Source: Parietaria judaica (Eukaryota > Streptophyta > Magnoliopsida > Rosales > Urticaceae). From it: a stretch of 64,000 nucleotides of DNA. Positions within the stretch are counted from its first letter, which is position 1; the number at the start of each line of letters is the position of its first letter. The notes beneath the pieces are model-generated. The model saw only the letters and a program-made list of their open reading frames with translations. It had not been told where the DNA came from and searched no databases. Positions 22,354 through 32,758 of this stretch are shown one piece after another. The DNA lies in contig OX940869.1 in NCBI GenBank assembly GCA_954871525.1, forward strand, positions 14,873,001 to 14,937,000, written 5' to 3'. The translations under genes and the position numbers were made by a program.

Positions 22354-22833
22354 TCTCGGCACTTTCACCGGTTCGGGCTTGCTCAACACCCTTAGTCGTA
22401 TATTTTATATTCTCGGCACTCTCGCCGGATCGGGCTTGCTTGGCACCCTTAGCCGTATTTTCTTTTTATAATTTTCTCGGCACTATCGCCGGATCGGGTT
22501 TGCTCGACACCCTTAGCCGTATATTTTATATTCTCGGCATTCTCGCCGGATCGGGCTTGCTCGGCACCCTTAGCCGTATTTTCTTTTTATAATTTTCTCG
22601 GCACTCTCACCGGATCGGGTTTGCTCGGAACCCTTAGCCATATATTTTATATTCTCGGCACTCTCGCCGGATCGGGCTTGCTCGGCACCCTTAGCTGTAT
22701 TTTTTTTATAATTTTCTCGGCACTCACGCCGGATCGGGCTTGCTCGGCACTCTTAGCTGTATTTTTTTTTATAATTTTCTCGGCACCCTTAGCCGTAAAT
22801 ACATTTTTATTGTTTTCTCGGCGCTCTCGCCGG
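22354..22833 (-). repeat. 57-62-bp minisatellite in the Tat 3' region
   Basis: Nine occurrences of CTCGGCAC-like starts (near 22355, 22412, 22473, 22533, 22596, 22655, 22714, 22775, 22816) are followed by CGCCGGATCGGGCTTGCTCG and CACCCTTAGCCGTATTTT. Two linker types (TATATTCT and TATAATTTT) alternate, giving a roughly 120-bp higher-order period. Tat elements are known to carry such tandem repeats between pol and the 3' LTR. Confidence 0.9.
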
Positions 22834-22839
22834 TATGTT

Positions 22840-22870
<31 letters not shown>

Positions 22871-22943
22871 CTTCTTTCACCTTCTCCTTGAGTCGCTGAG
22901 CCTCCCACTGACGTTCCGAGTTGGCAGGGGATCGATCCGTCGC

Positions 22944-23174
22944 TCAATCCCGATCCTGGGTTTCGGGGAAAACCGAAGGGGCTGAGGAAGCCACGGAAGC
23001 TCGGTACTCAGCGAGAGCAATTTCCATCTTCCACCTCTCCATCTCGTCCCTTGGAATCGTCCGATCAGCAGCTTCCTTCATCAGTCGCTCCCTCTTGGAG
23101 GCGCTTTCCCACAGCAAAACTTGACTTGTTTGGCGTACCACCGTAGCGTCATCGGTAGTTGGCGGGGTCTGCAT
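22944..23174 (-). CDS. Small ORF in the Tat 3' region, unrecognised
   Basis: A 76-codon minus-strand ORF (MQTPPTTDDATVVRQTSQ...) is charged and helix-forming, with WESASKRERLMKEAADR in its middle. It lies downstream of the integrase stop at 23476, between pol and the minisatellite, and is read in the same direction as pol. It is not a family I recognise. It could be an additional Tat ORF, a displaced gag N-terminus, or chance. Confidence 0.3.
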   Translation of the reverse strand: MQTPPTTDDATVVRQTSQVLLWESASKRERLMKEAADRTIPRDEMERWKMEIALAEYRASVASSAPSVFPETQDRD

Positions 23175-23475
23175 CGCCTAAGATATCCTAAGAGAGCGGT
23201 TTCGAAAAAGGAGAGAGAGAAAGTGGGTGTGATTTCAAAGAAAACTCGTGCCGAAACCATAACCCGTAACGTGAGGCTCTTTTTGTTTGCCGTTTCTGGG
23301 TGGAACTACTTGTCGTGCTGTTGTTTGGTGTTGTTTGGACACTAGTTTGCTATCTGGGCCGAGATTTTGCGTGGGCCTGATGAATGGGCTTTTTGCTTTG
23401 AGGAGGGGTATAGGTTTCAATAGAAAAAAATAAAAATCTACGAGTATGGAAAGAGAGAAAAACAAAGAGACGAGG

Positions 23476-24720
23476 CTACTGGTAGAACTTCTTTAAGTGC
23501 TTCACGTTGCAACTCCGTATTACTTTCGCGCCCTCAGTGTTGTTGAGCTCGTAGACTCCTGTTCTGACGACGATGGTGACTATGTAAGGACCCTCCCAAG
23601 TCTGCCCTAGCTTTCTAGCATTCGCCTCGGCGGTGTTCTGAAAAACTCGTCGGAGGACCATCTCTCCGACTCTGAACCTCCTCGAGCGCGCTTTCTTGTT
23701 GTAGAAACGCGCGATCGTGTTCTGGTAGTTGGCAATGTGCGTGCTCGCTTGCTCGCGTCTTTCGTTGATGTGATCGAGCTGATGAAGAAGGTTCTGTTCG
23801 TTGTCATTCTCGCTACTGGGGGCTAGAGTCCGACGAAGGCTCGGGATGTCAACCTCTGCTGGGATCACAGCCTCCACTCCGAAGGCCAAAGCGAAGGGGG
23901 TCTCGCCGGTTGCGGAATGAGGGGCTGTCCGGTAAGCCCATAGTACTCCTGGAAACTCGTTCGCCCACAACCCTTTCTTTTCGCCAAGCCTCCTATTGAT
24001 GTTGTCGACGATGGTTCGGTTAACCGCCTCGGCGTTCCCGTTGCCTTGGGGATATCGTGGCGTTGACGTATTGATCTTTATCCTCCATCGTTTGCAGAAA
24101 TCTCCGAACCTCTTTGAGATGAACTGAGGTCCGTTATCGGCAATTATCTCCCTAGGCAATCCGAAGCGAGTAATCACGTTCTTCCAAACGTAGCTTTCGA
24201 CGTCAGAATCCTTGATTTTGGCGTACGCCTCAGCCTCTGTCCATTTGGTGAAGAAATCCGTGACGACGAAAATGAACCTCTTCTGCCGCGTGCCGATGGG
24301 CATGGGGCCGACGATGTCCATTGACCACTTCATGAACGGGTAAGGCACCGAGACCACAGAGAGTTCCTCCGCCGGACAGTTGATCGCTGGCGCGTGTCGC
24401 TGACATTTCTCGCATCTCTTGGCGTGGCCGATGCAATCGGCGACCATGGTTTCCCAAAAGAAACCTTGCCGCTTAGTCTTTCTAAGCAAGGATCGTCCGC
24501 CAGAGTGATTTCCGCAGTCCCCGCTATGGATCTCCCGCATGACGTACTCAGTCTCTTTCTTACCGAGGCATCTTAAGTAGGGACCCGCGAAGCTCTTTAG
24601 ATAAAGTATGTTATCAAGGATGGTGTACTTGGAGCTTTTTGACTTGATCTTTCTGGACTCTTGCAGATTCTCGGGCAGCATTCCTTCAAAGATGTACCTT
24701 CGGAGGGGCGTCCGCCAATC
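23476..24720 (-). CDS. Tat copy 1 integrase
   Basis: The frame is open from just after a TAA at 24721-24723 (which separates it from the RNase H linker in the same frame) to the stop at 23476-23478. The zinc-binding H-H-C-C module lies in IHSGDCGNHSGG...CEKCQRH. The catalytic triad is Asp in WSMDIVGPMP, Asp in IIADNGPQF, and Glu in NAEAVNRTIVD. The GETPFALAFGVEAVIPAE segment and GPY module (WEGPYIV) follow, and it ends NVKHLKKFYQ. No chromodomain is present, as expected for Tat. It looks intact as a domain, though the element as a whole is defective. Confidence 0.88.
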   Translation of the reverse strand, partial: DWRTPLRRYIFEGMLPENLQESRKIKSKSSKYTILDNILYLKSFAGPYLRCLGKKETEYVMREIHSGDCGNHSGGRSLLRKTKRQGFFWETMVADCIGHAKRCEKCQRHAPAINCPAEELSVVSVPYPFMKWSMDIVGPMPIGTRQKRFIFVVTDFFTKWTEAEAYAKIKDSDVESYVWKNVITRFGLPREIIADNGPQFISKRFGDFCKRWRIKINTSTPRYPQGNGNAEAVNRTIVDNINRRLGEKKGLWANEFPGVLWAYRTAPHSATGETPFALAFGVEAVIPAEVDIPSLRRTLAPSSENDNEQNLLHQLDHINERREQASTHIANYQNTIARFYNKKARSRRFRVGEMVLRRVFQNTAEANARKLGQTWEGPYIVTIVVRTGVYELNNTEGAKVIRSCNVKHLKKFYQ

Positions 24721-25660
24721 TTATGCTTCATCGTCGTCTACGACTCCCCGCTTCTCATCTTCGTCCTCGCCGTCCTCGATCTCGTTCACGTTGGCCTCAC
24801 CAGCCTTTACCTCCTTAGCCTCTTCCTTCCCCTTAGCCCTCTTCCTCGCTGGGCCTTCTTCTCTCCGGATGCTTGGCTTCTCCACCGTGACCGACCTCAG
24901 TTCACCGACTTCAGTCGTTGAACCCAGGGTTGCCAGTGCGTCGGCGTGGGTGTTGTCTCCTCGCGTCACCTGCGTCAGGCTGAAGTAGTCGAACTTCCTC
25001 GAGAGAGCATCGACCACTCCTGCGTAAGCCTCCATTCGTTCGTCGTTCTTCTCGTATTCCCCGTTGACTTGCTTTACCACCAACTGCGAATCTGAGAAAG
25101 CGTGCAAGTTCCTTGCTCCGATCGCTAAGGATGATTGCAACCCGATGATGAGCGCTTCATACTCTGACTCGTTGTTGGTGGAACGATAGGCGAGGCGACA
25201 AGCTTTTTCTATCACGTCTCCCATCGGGGAGACGATTCTGATCCCTACTCCAGATCCTTGTGCTGTCACGGATCCGTTGACTTGTAACTTCCAGATGCCG
25301 GCCTCGTTGCTAGGGTCCACCGGCTCCTTTGGTAACTCGATGAGGAAATCAGCGAGCACCTGAGATTTGAGGCTCGTTCGAAGCTTGTACTCAATATCGT
25401 ATGCTCCCAGTTTTATCGACCACTTCGTGATCCTTCCTGACTGGCTCGGGCCATGGATGATAGAACGAATCGGTCTGTCGGTCATGACGACGATGGTGAG
25501 GGCTTGGAAGTGATGCTTCAATCTCTCCGACGCGTCGTATACTACCAAGGCGAGCTTCTCGGGTTGAGGGTACCTTGTCTCGGCATCGAGGAGCTTCCTG
25601 CTGAGGTAGGAAACCGGCTTCTACTCCCCATTCTCCTCTCGTCGCATTTCTCGGTCCACT
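24721..25660 (-). pseudogene. Tat copy 1 RNase H and archaeal-type RNase H
   Basis: The first RNase H is represented by ALVVYDASERLKHHFQALTI-type sequence and ends at LKSQVLADFLIEL. The second (archaeal-like) RNase H follows: WKLQVNGSVTAQGSGVGIRI, NNESEYEALIIGL, AFSDSQLVVKQVNGEYEKND and NTHADALATL. The first acidic catalytic position, normally Asp in a VDG context, reads Asn (VNG), so this domain is probably inactive. A frameshift separates it from the RT near 25650. The tail is a charged linker (GEDEDEKRG). Confidence 0.85.
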
Positions 25661-26790
25661 CAAACTTCTTTAGTAGTTAGTAGAAAAGGAGAGTCTTGTC
25701 GGCCGATCGTGAGATAAATCGGTTCAGAGCAGCGATCCTCCCGGTCAATCTTTGAATCTCTCGTCGATTTCGGGGCGAGGGCATGCTCTTGATTGCCTCG
25801 ATCTGCTCGGGGTCGGCTTCGACTCCTCGCCGAGTGACCATGTGGCCCAAGAACTTTCCTGAGGACATACCGAAAGTTCACTTGCTGGGGTTCAGCTTCA
25901 TCCCGTGCTGGTTCAGAATCTCAAAACACTCATTCAGGTGCTCGATGTGCGCCGGCGCCTTCAAGGATTTAACGACCATATCGTCGATGTATACCTCCGT
26001 GCTCTTCCCGATCAGCTTGTGGAACATCTGTGTCACCAGCCTCTGGTAAGTTGCTCCGGCGTTCTTCAATCTGAAGGGCAGGACTTTGTAGCAGTACGTG
26101 CCCCTCTCGCTGATGAAGGCGGTCTTCTCTTCGTCTTCCGGGTGCATCCTTATTTGGTGGTACCAGGAGTAGGTGTCCATAAAACTGAGAAGTTCGTAGC
26201 CGTGGGTGGCCTCGACGAGGCGATCTATATGCAGCATCGGGAAACTGTCTTTCGGACAGGCTCGGTTGAGGTCGGTGAAGTCCACGCACACTCGCCATTT
26301 GCCATTCTTCTTCTTTACAACGACTGTGTTAGCCAGCCACGCGGGATATTTTACCTCTCGAATGGTACTCATCGAGAGCAGCTTATCTACTTTGTCGTTG
26401 ATGATCTTGTTTCTATCGGGGGCCAATTTTCTCCTTTTTTGCACGACGGGCTTGTGCCTCGGATCGATGTTGAGGCGATGAGCTGTCACCGAAAGGTCGA
26501 TCCCCGGCATGTCTTCATGAGACCAAGCGAAACTTCCCCGATTCTTTTTAAGAAAATCGACTAGCCGTGTTCTGATCTCCGGGTCGAGCTCTGCGCCTAT
26601 ACCGACGGTCCGAGTAGGGTCGGACTCGTCGATGCAGACTCGCTCTACCTCTTCAATCTGCGCTCCCCCTTTTCTTTCCTCGGCATTCTGTGCCTCGACG
26701 TCTTCCGTACTAAGTACCCTGGCTGTCTTGGCGTCGCCTTTCCCCCGTCCCTTCTTTCGCCCTGGAATTCTGGGGGCGGGCGCAGCTAAT
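25661..26790 (-). pseudogene. Tat copy 1 reverse transcriptase
   Basis: Motifs on the minus strand are FAWSHEDMPGID, then KRRKLAPDRN, WRVCVDFTDLNRACPKD, LLSFMDTYSWYHQI (first catalytic Asp) and AGATYQRLV, with STEVYIDDMVVKS holding the YIDD pair. GHMVTRRGVEADPEQIEAI and LTGRIAALNRFISRS follow. A stop (PSK*TFG) near 25878 interrupts it. The DTYSWYHQI word departs from the usual DAYSGYNQI. Confidence 0.85.
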
Positions 26791-26792
26791 TG

Positions 26793-27240
26793 TTATAAAC
26801 CGACCGGTTCACATTTCTCCGTCTGCTTGATTCCCTTCTCGGCAGCCATCGATTTGTGGTGTATCATGTAGCAGGTTCGGTACGCGTCTCTGCTCCCTTT
26901 GAGCTCCTCGATTTCCCCTTCTCTTTTCCCCGGAAATTTTATGCTTTGATGGTACGTTGATGGCACGGCTCTCATGGAGTGGATCCAAGGTCTCCCAAGG
27001 ATAATGTTAAAATGTGACGGGACATTTAGCACCCTAAACTCTATCATCCGGTTGACACTCCCTGCGCAGACCGGGAGGTAGGCTGTCCCCATTGAGACGG
27101 CGACGTCCCCGTTGAAACCTGACACCTTGCGAGGGCGTCCCCCAATACCCATCTTCCTCAAGCACTCAGCACTCATAGAAAATGACGTCCCTCGATACCC
27201 ATCTTCCTCAAGCACTCATAGAAAATGACGTCGACCGAGC
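26793..27240 (-). pseudogene. Tat copy 1 protease, disrupted by a short duplication
   Basis: The protease core CRILVDNGSSVDVIF is read upstream at about 27240-27290. Its C-terminal half, FNIILGRPWIHSMRAVPSTY, is here in another frame. Between them a 44-50-bp segment (TACCCATCTTCCTCAAGCAC...) is present twice in tandem (27146-27232), which breaks the frame. The ORF ends at 26793-26795. Confidence 0.75.
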
Positions 27241-28221
27241 TTCCGTTGTCAACAAGGATGCGGCAAACCTCGCAACCACTGATGTTGAGTTCAAGGACCA
27301 GACCGTCGTGGTGCATATCAGCACATTCCTCGTTCTCTACAAACTCTATCCTCGTGCGCGTGGCGCCCATCGTCACGTCTCTTTGGCCGTGCTCCTTCCC
27401 CCTTCGCTGATAAGCTTTGATGCTGTTGACCGAATCTTCGCAGAATCGCGATCCGCCTATGATCAGCTCAATTCTCGTTCTTGAGGCCGGTCGTTCTCCC
27501 TCGATGTGCCTTGCCGTCGGCGGCTCGATCGCCAGATTTCTCTTTGCTCCGTCTTGATCGTTTCCCTCGTTGTGCGTCAGTCCTTCTTGCCGGTTCTGCC
27601 ATGCCCTGTTACCATTATTCCAAGGCACGGAAGGTTTGTACGTGAGGTCTTTGATCTCCCCCCGCGCGTATCTTCTCTGGAGCTCCTTCTTCAGCATGGC
27701 GCAATCCTCAGTGGACTGGCCATTATAGTTGTGGTAAGTGCAGAACTTACTCATATCCTTCGGCCAAGGCTTCCTCCCGAAGCCTCCCTGGCCTCCCGAG
27801 AAGCCCCCTCGGCTTCCGGAGAATCCTCCTCGGTCTTCGGAGAATCCTCCTCGGTTCCCGGAGTATCCTCCTCGGTCCTAAGAGAATCTTCCTCGGTCCT
27901 CCGAGAATCCTCCTCGCTGCTGATTTCCCCGATTGTAGTCGCGGTCTTTGTTCTCGTCTACTTGATAGACTTCTTGCCTTGGAACTTCCCGAGCTCGTCG
28001 CTCACTGGAATTTCTTCGATCTTCTTCTCCCTTCCTCGCTCTGGATGACGGGGCATCTCCTCCGTCCCCGTTCTCCCTTTTCCCGTGCTGCTTTCCCTTG
28101 CTTCCACCTTCGTGGATCTTCTTCTGAGCTAGAGTCTCTTCCTCTATTTCCATGAAGAGCGTCGCCCTGTGGAGTGCGTCCTCGATCGTCGACGGGCGCA
28201 TTTTTATCAACTCCTCGCGGA
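27241..28221 (-). pseudogene. Tat copy 1 gag C-terminal part and protease start
   Basis: The 5' edge begins in mid-gag (FREELIKMRPSTIEDALHRA, FMEIEEETLAQKK), followed by an Arg/Gly/Asp-rich region and a zinc-knuckle-like motif, CTYHNYNGQSTEDC. It runs into the protease active site LVDNGSSVDVIF. A frame change lies near 27760-27880. The N-terminal half of gag and everything 5' to it are missing. Confidence 0.75.
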
Positions 28222-28597
28222 AAGGAGGCAAATACTCCCGTGGTGTGTGATTTCTACGCCAATCTTATGCGCAGCTGCAGTGAGCCATCCTCTAAGTGGT
28301 TCTCCAGATTTTATGTGCGTGGTAGAATGTATGAGTACTTCTCCCCCTCCGCCATCAATCAAGCCATTGGTTGGGAAGTATCTGATGATGTCATCACTCT
28401 AGGCGACCTTTCTCTGCAAGACCCTCAGCTCATGTTGCGTGCTCTCTCCAAGAATGACAAGATCAAGTGGTCAGCCAATGCAGTCAACTTCAGGGCCTCC
28501 AAGCTAACAGCTCTCCACTACATTCTCTGGAAGCTAGTTCAAGGCAATATCCTACCTTCCACGAACTCCAACACCGTCACAATGGACTGTGGTAAAC
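28222..28597 (+). pseudogene. SIRE env-like ORF, 3' part, with plant transposon protein-like domain
   Basis: The SIRE frame resumes as GKEANTPVVCDFYANLMRSC, then FYVRGRMYEYFSPSAINQAI, GDLSLQDPQLMLRALSKND, and LTALHYILWKLVQGNILPST. The pattern of an FYANL start, a YVRG block and an FSPSAIN block is shared with plant env-like ORFs and with proteins annotated as putative plant transposon protein. It then runs into an inserted LTR fragment at about 28598. It is the same gene as the 5' part at 20262-20897. Confidence 0.7.
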
Positions 28598-29247
28598 TCC
28601 TCTTAATATATTTAATATATGAAATTCAAAAATTAGGGAGGGAATTTCTCCAATTCGGTTACGGTTTTAGCCTATAAATAGGAGGCTCATTCTACACATT
28701 TTTCACACCTTTCCCCAGAGAAAAATTCAAACTCTCCCTCTCCTTCAGGGTCTGCGAATTTTCTTTCTGATATCTCTTTCTGGTTCGGCTTAAGAGACTT
28801 AGTTCTCTGGAAGCTTAAAAAGAACCATCAGTTTAAATTTTGCGACGGAGTCCTGCGGGCGAAGCCCACGCTTCAGTACGAGGATTCCAGGAGAATATCC
28901 CGGAAGATCATGGGAGTTTCCCTCAGCACCGGCGGAGCCCTGCCCGATTCAGAACACACAGCCGAAAGTCGTCATTAGAGGTACGGCCTTATGCATTGGG
29001 TTAATAAATGCAACCATTTACTGCTTTCTATTTATTTCCTATTATAACTAGATTATTAATAATGATTTATGAATATTAAATTACATAATATTTATCAGAT
29101 CTTGTTATATGGTTATTATCCGATATCCGGACCGTTGTACGGATAACAAGTTTTTCCGCTTTAGAATAATTTTTTAAATGTTACCCGGACGGTTCGGAGG
29201 TATAATTTGTGATAATTTACATGGAATACGAGACGTGATTCCCAACA
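28598..29247 (+). repeat. LTR fragment, plus orientation (same family as 57942-60684)
   Basis: Matches, on the opposite strand, the solo LTR at 57942-60684, including the TATA region (CCTATAAATAGGAGGCTCA at 28672), GCCTTATGCATTGG and the end GTGATTCCCAACA (29247). Only the last 650 bases of the LTR are present. The left edge grades into AT-rich sequence, so it is accurate to about 10 bases. Confidence 0.85.
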
Positions 29248-29293
29248 TGAAGATCTCTGCAACTTTCTGAAATCAGCTGTGCCATAAATTGCC

Positions 29294-29303
29294 AAAGGGG
29301 GAG
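29294..29303 (+). other. Polypurine tract of the SIRE element
   Basis: AAAGGGGGAG lies two bases before the 3' LTR start. Confidence 0.8.
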
Positions 29304-29305
29304 TT

Positions 29306-29967
29306 TGTTGAATCATGATTTGCGATTATTGAGTATTCATTATTTCATGATTCGATTTGTCTATTTATGGAAAGTATTGACATCCTTGATGTCATGACAA
29401 CTGCTGATATATTTCAGGAAAGTTATAAGTCGCATCCTCAATCAAGGGTGATTAAGTCGTTATCTCCCTGATGTTAATGTTGAATATCACGCTGGAATGA
29501 ATGAAGAGATTTGCGTGTTTATTCTAATCAAGGGAGAGATTTCAGGAGCTGATTTATGGAAAGGAATTAGTGTGCAGCCCCTATATGTCCCGGCTGATGA
29601 GGCTCTATTTCGTTAGCACTTACAGAGATAATCTCTAGAATCTTCGGGAGAAGTCAATCAGCAATTCACGAGTGAAGTGACGAAGGACGGGACGTTCGTA
29701 GCTGATTGTTGCAAGGGGATCTTGCAAGTTCATCAAGAGTTTACTTCGGATGTCAAAGTTGTTGTCGTGACAACAAGGGGGAGTATCCTGTTTAAGCTTT
29801 GTATCCTGATTAATCTGGGTGAGTGCCCCGAAGAAGTAGTGACAGGAAGTCCGTACTGCGTTACCAAAAAGTATTGGTCTTCCTTTACTTTTCCGCACTC
29901 TCTTTATTCCTATCGTTCACGATTATAACGTCATATTATATGTGCAACGCGAAAATACGTCTTTACA
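29306..29967 (+). repeat. 3' LTR of the SIRE-type element
   Basis: Starts TGTTGAATCATGATTTGCG and ends ATACGTCTTTACA, followed by AGAGT. It is colinear with the 5' LTR apart from a 43-bp deletion near 29808 and scattered substitutions. Confidence 0.92.
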
Positions 29968-29972
29968 AGAGT

Positions 29973-30866
29973 TAAATCTTATATTTTAAATATAAAATAA
30001 AAGTTAGGAAAGAAACATGAAGACATTACACCACAAAATTGGGGATTACCCTATTAATTTAGTATACTCTTTGTTCCTCAAAGCCGTATGCAAAGTCAAA
30101 ACTTTGCACGACAATTACTCTAAAAAAATCATCGTGAAAAGTAAAAACACGGAATTTCGCACGACAACGTTTACCGAACCGTTAGTGTATCATTTTGAAA
30201 TGCTCGGTTCTGCCTTTTCCAACATTTCAATCTCCTATATCATCCATAGAAATGAAAAAATTGTCAAATGATTTGCTAAGAAAAATTGCATGTGGCTACA
30301 ACCATGCTAACATTTAACGATCATGATAATAGAGTTGTCAAAAAAAAAAAACTCATGATAATAGCCAGTGATTTATGCAAATATATCACCACCAATAATA
30401 AAACCTTATTTTCACTATCTATTCGGTGTTTTTACGTGCTCATTTTTCAAGACAGATAAAGAAACTTTCGGTGTCGTTTTTCTGTTTTTCGTTTCTCTTG
30501 ATTTATTATTGATGGAAAACAGCTTGCAAAATCTCTAGCAGGCAATTACTGGAGTAATTCATCTGCTGATTTGTGATTAGTAAGAAAACCTAGAAATTAA
30601 GAAGCTGATAATACTTGTAGTATTTATTTCAAGACATTATTAGAAACTTCATCTTTCATTGATTGTACTCTCACCACTCACAATCGGCTCACTCTTTTTT
30701 CTTCTCATCACAATTGCACAGCATTACACACGTCATTTTTTCTCATTCTTCAAACCCTTAAGGGTATTCTTGTCTTTGTCCTCCGAAAGGGGCTCCCTTA
30801 GTTGAGGAGTACCTAGTGTTTGATTGATAGCCTTCGATATATACTCACGGTAATATATTCGTGGTA
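29973..30866. other. Intergenic spacer
   Basis: Nothing recognisable. The 84-codon ORF at 30017-30271 has no motif. Confidence 0.6.
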
Positions 30867-30871
30867 ACTCT

Positions 30872-31646
30872 TGTTGGAATTTATTCATAATAAATTACCA
30901 ATAAATGTTCTAATAAATGTGAAGTGTAATGTGTTGTGTGGAGAGTGAGTGTGGGAATATGAAAAGTCTTACATTAGTTAAATACAAAGATTTTGTGCAA
31001 TATATAACGAAAACATTAATGAAGTGAGCTCAACAAGTGGAATAGTGATAAGTGTTCCACATGGAGCCGTGTGGAGGCGAGTTGGCGAGACCATGCCACC
31101 TCACGCTTCCACAATGCCGCCCTCCCCGCTCCGGCTCGGGATCGGGGTCGGGGTCGGGTGTGTGGGCGTAGAGGCGCTAGTGGCCTCTTGTAGGCGCAGT
31201 TGAGGCACTTAAGCACGTGGGCCGTGGCATCGGACGAGCGGTGTTTCGGGTCTCGGGCTTTCTCGCCTCGCCACGTGTCGGTCGGCAGTCACTAGCCTAG
31301 CCGACGGGGGCAGTTTCCGATCGTTTTTTGTTTTCCGTTTTCAGACCAATAGCTACTTTCTCAAAGTAACTGTTTTTAGGTCTTATAATTTCGTTTCCAA
31401 AACAGAAACGTAATTCTGTTCTCTGTATCAATTTTGCTCTCTGAAAAAATACTTCCAGAAACACGTTCTTGCTTACGGTCGAAACTTCGCTTCGTCTTGC
31501 GATTTCCCGGCCAAAGGCTTGTCTTATCCTGGGTGTTCTTGCAAGCAGACTCGAAGACGTTTTTGAGTGCTCGAAACACTATTACGAAAGTGATCTTATG
31601 CGCGATTCAAGCCGTGACGTTTTCAACTTCGAAGAAATTTCCAACA
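30872..31646 (+). repeat. Solo LTR, 775 bp, TSD ACTCT
   Basis: Begins TGTTGGAATTTATTC and ends AGAAATTTCCAACA, with 8-bp inverted termini TGTTGGAA/TTCCAACA. ACTCT is repeated exactly at 30867-30871 and 31647-31651. No internal region or second copy is present. Strand is assigned by convention only; the orientation is not proven. Confidence 0.85.
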
Positions 31647-31651
31647 ACTCT

Positions 31652-32640
31652 CTTTTGGCACAATACAGGAAAAAATTTCACTAGGTACGGACATTTTTTT
31701 CAAAATTACCTTTACACCCTCAATTCGATCTTTGACAAAGAAACTCCTACTTATTTCTTCAACTTTTTCACATCAACATGTACATAATTCCTCAAAACCT
31801 ATCGGAAACATATCTTGATTAAAAAAAAAATCTCTCTCTAATCTATATATTATTTTTGAATTTTTAGTAAACAAAATTTACGGAAAACTCCATCGGCAGA
31901 CCATCGGTTTTGAGGTATACTCATAAAAAATTAGTATACTCATGAAATGAACTTGCAGGCTTGCAGGGGACCCGCAACAATAGACTTGACCTATAACTTT
32001 GTTGCTCAACAATAACACTGAAAGTATTTGCTCTTCTCCGTGGTGAACGAAGTTGGCGGCTATGACGGCGATGACTGATCAGAGTTCGGTTAAGGCCGTC
32101 AAGGGGATCTTACAAAAGATTGTCTTCTTTCGTTTTACATTGACAATGTTGGATTTCGAGGTTCTCTTATTGATGAGTTTAACATAGGACCGTATTTATT
32201 TTTCTAATACTGTTGTGTAAAAGTTTTATTTGACGGATTTAAACTAAAAATGTCAACACATAAAAAAAAAGCATGTCATTGTTTTGTTTGACGGCATTTC
32301 CATAAATTTATCATACATTATCCGAATTTAAGTTTTTATCATACATTAATTTTATTATACATTATCATACATTAATTTTATTAGTTTTTATCCGAATTTA
32401 AGTTTTACAATATTCAAAAAATTTATTTTTACTTTATTTATTTGAAAATTAATGTTTAAGTATGTTATAGTTTATTATTTATACTTTACATGTATATTTT
32501 TAATTTGTAAGATATGTTAATAAATATTCATTTGTAACATATTAATAACATATATAAATTTAATAAGAGGTAAATAAATATGGAAAAACGAGATATTAAA
32601 AAAAAGAGTTGTATTATTCATTGTGAATATTACAATAAGG
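31652..32640. other. AT-rich spacer
   Basis: No gene. A short block TTTTATCATACATTA is repeated two to three times near 32330-32400. Confidence 0.6.
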
Positions 32641-32758
32641 TGGAAGAAATCTGTAAATATTCAGTGTAAATATTACAAGATGCCTCACTAAAACCTTTCT
32701 TGTAAAATTCTCCTTAGGGACTAAAACCAAGAGAGGAAAGAGCACATCATTATTGGCG

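Larger units (their letters stand above)
20905..28221 (-). mobile_element. Tat-lineage Ty3/gypsy element, 5'-truncated (Tat copy 1)
   Basis: On the minus strand the order is gag, protease, RT, RNase H, a second archaeal-type RNase H, integrase, then a long 3' region and an LTR. The second RNase H and the long repeat-bearing 3' region identify the Tat lineage. At its 5' end the element stops inside gag at about 28221, directly against SIRE env-like codons; the 5' LTR, leader and gag N-terminus are missing. The 3' boundary is only good to about 8 bases. Confidence 0.85.
11773..29967 (+). mobile_element. SIRE/Maximus-type Ty1/copia retrotransposon with nested insertions
   Basis: Two LTRs of the same sequence (11773-12477, 29306-29967) bound the element. 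The same 5-mer AGAGT lies outside each (11768-11772, 29968-29972), so these are the true ends. Inside are a Met-tRNA-type primer site, gag, protease, integrase, RT, RNase H in copia order, and a third env-like ORF after pol, which is characteristic of SIRE-type copia elements. Three later pieces split it: an LTR (16661-19305), a Tat-lineage element (about 20905-28221) and an LTR fragment (28598-29247). Every ORF carries stops or frameshifts, so it is dead. Confidence 0.92.

Noticed and set aside
22354..22833. Regularly spaced repeats that could suggest a CRISPR array
   Set aside because: The repeat units are contiguous and diverged without unique spacers, and they lie in the 3' region of a plant retrotransposon; it is a minisatellite.
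25905..26564. 219-codon plus-strand ORF
   Set aside because: It is the antisense shadow of the Tat reverse transcriptase, which carries the catalytic motifs on the minus strand.
28174..28221. ATG at 28174 as start of a host gene leading into FYANLMRSC
   Set aside because: These codons are antisense Tat gag; the env-like reading begins only after the junction at about 28222.
30017..30271. 84-codon ORF between the SIRE element and the solo LTR
   Set aside because: No motif, no promoter-like context, and composition like the surrounding spacer.
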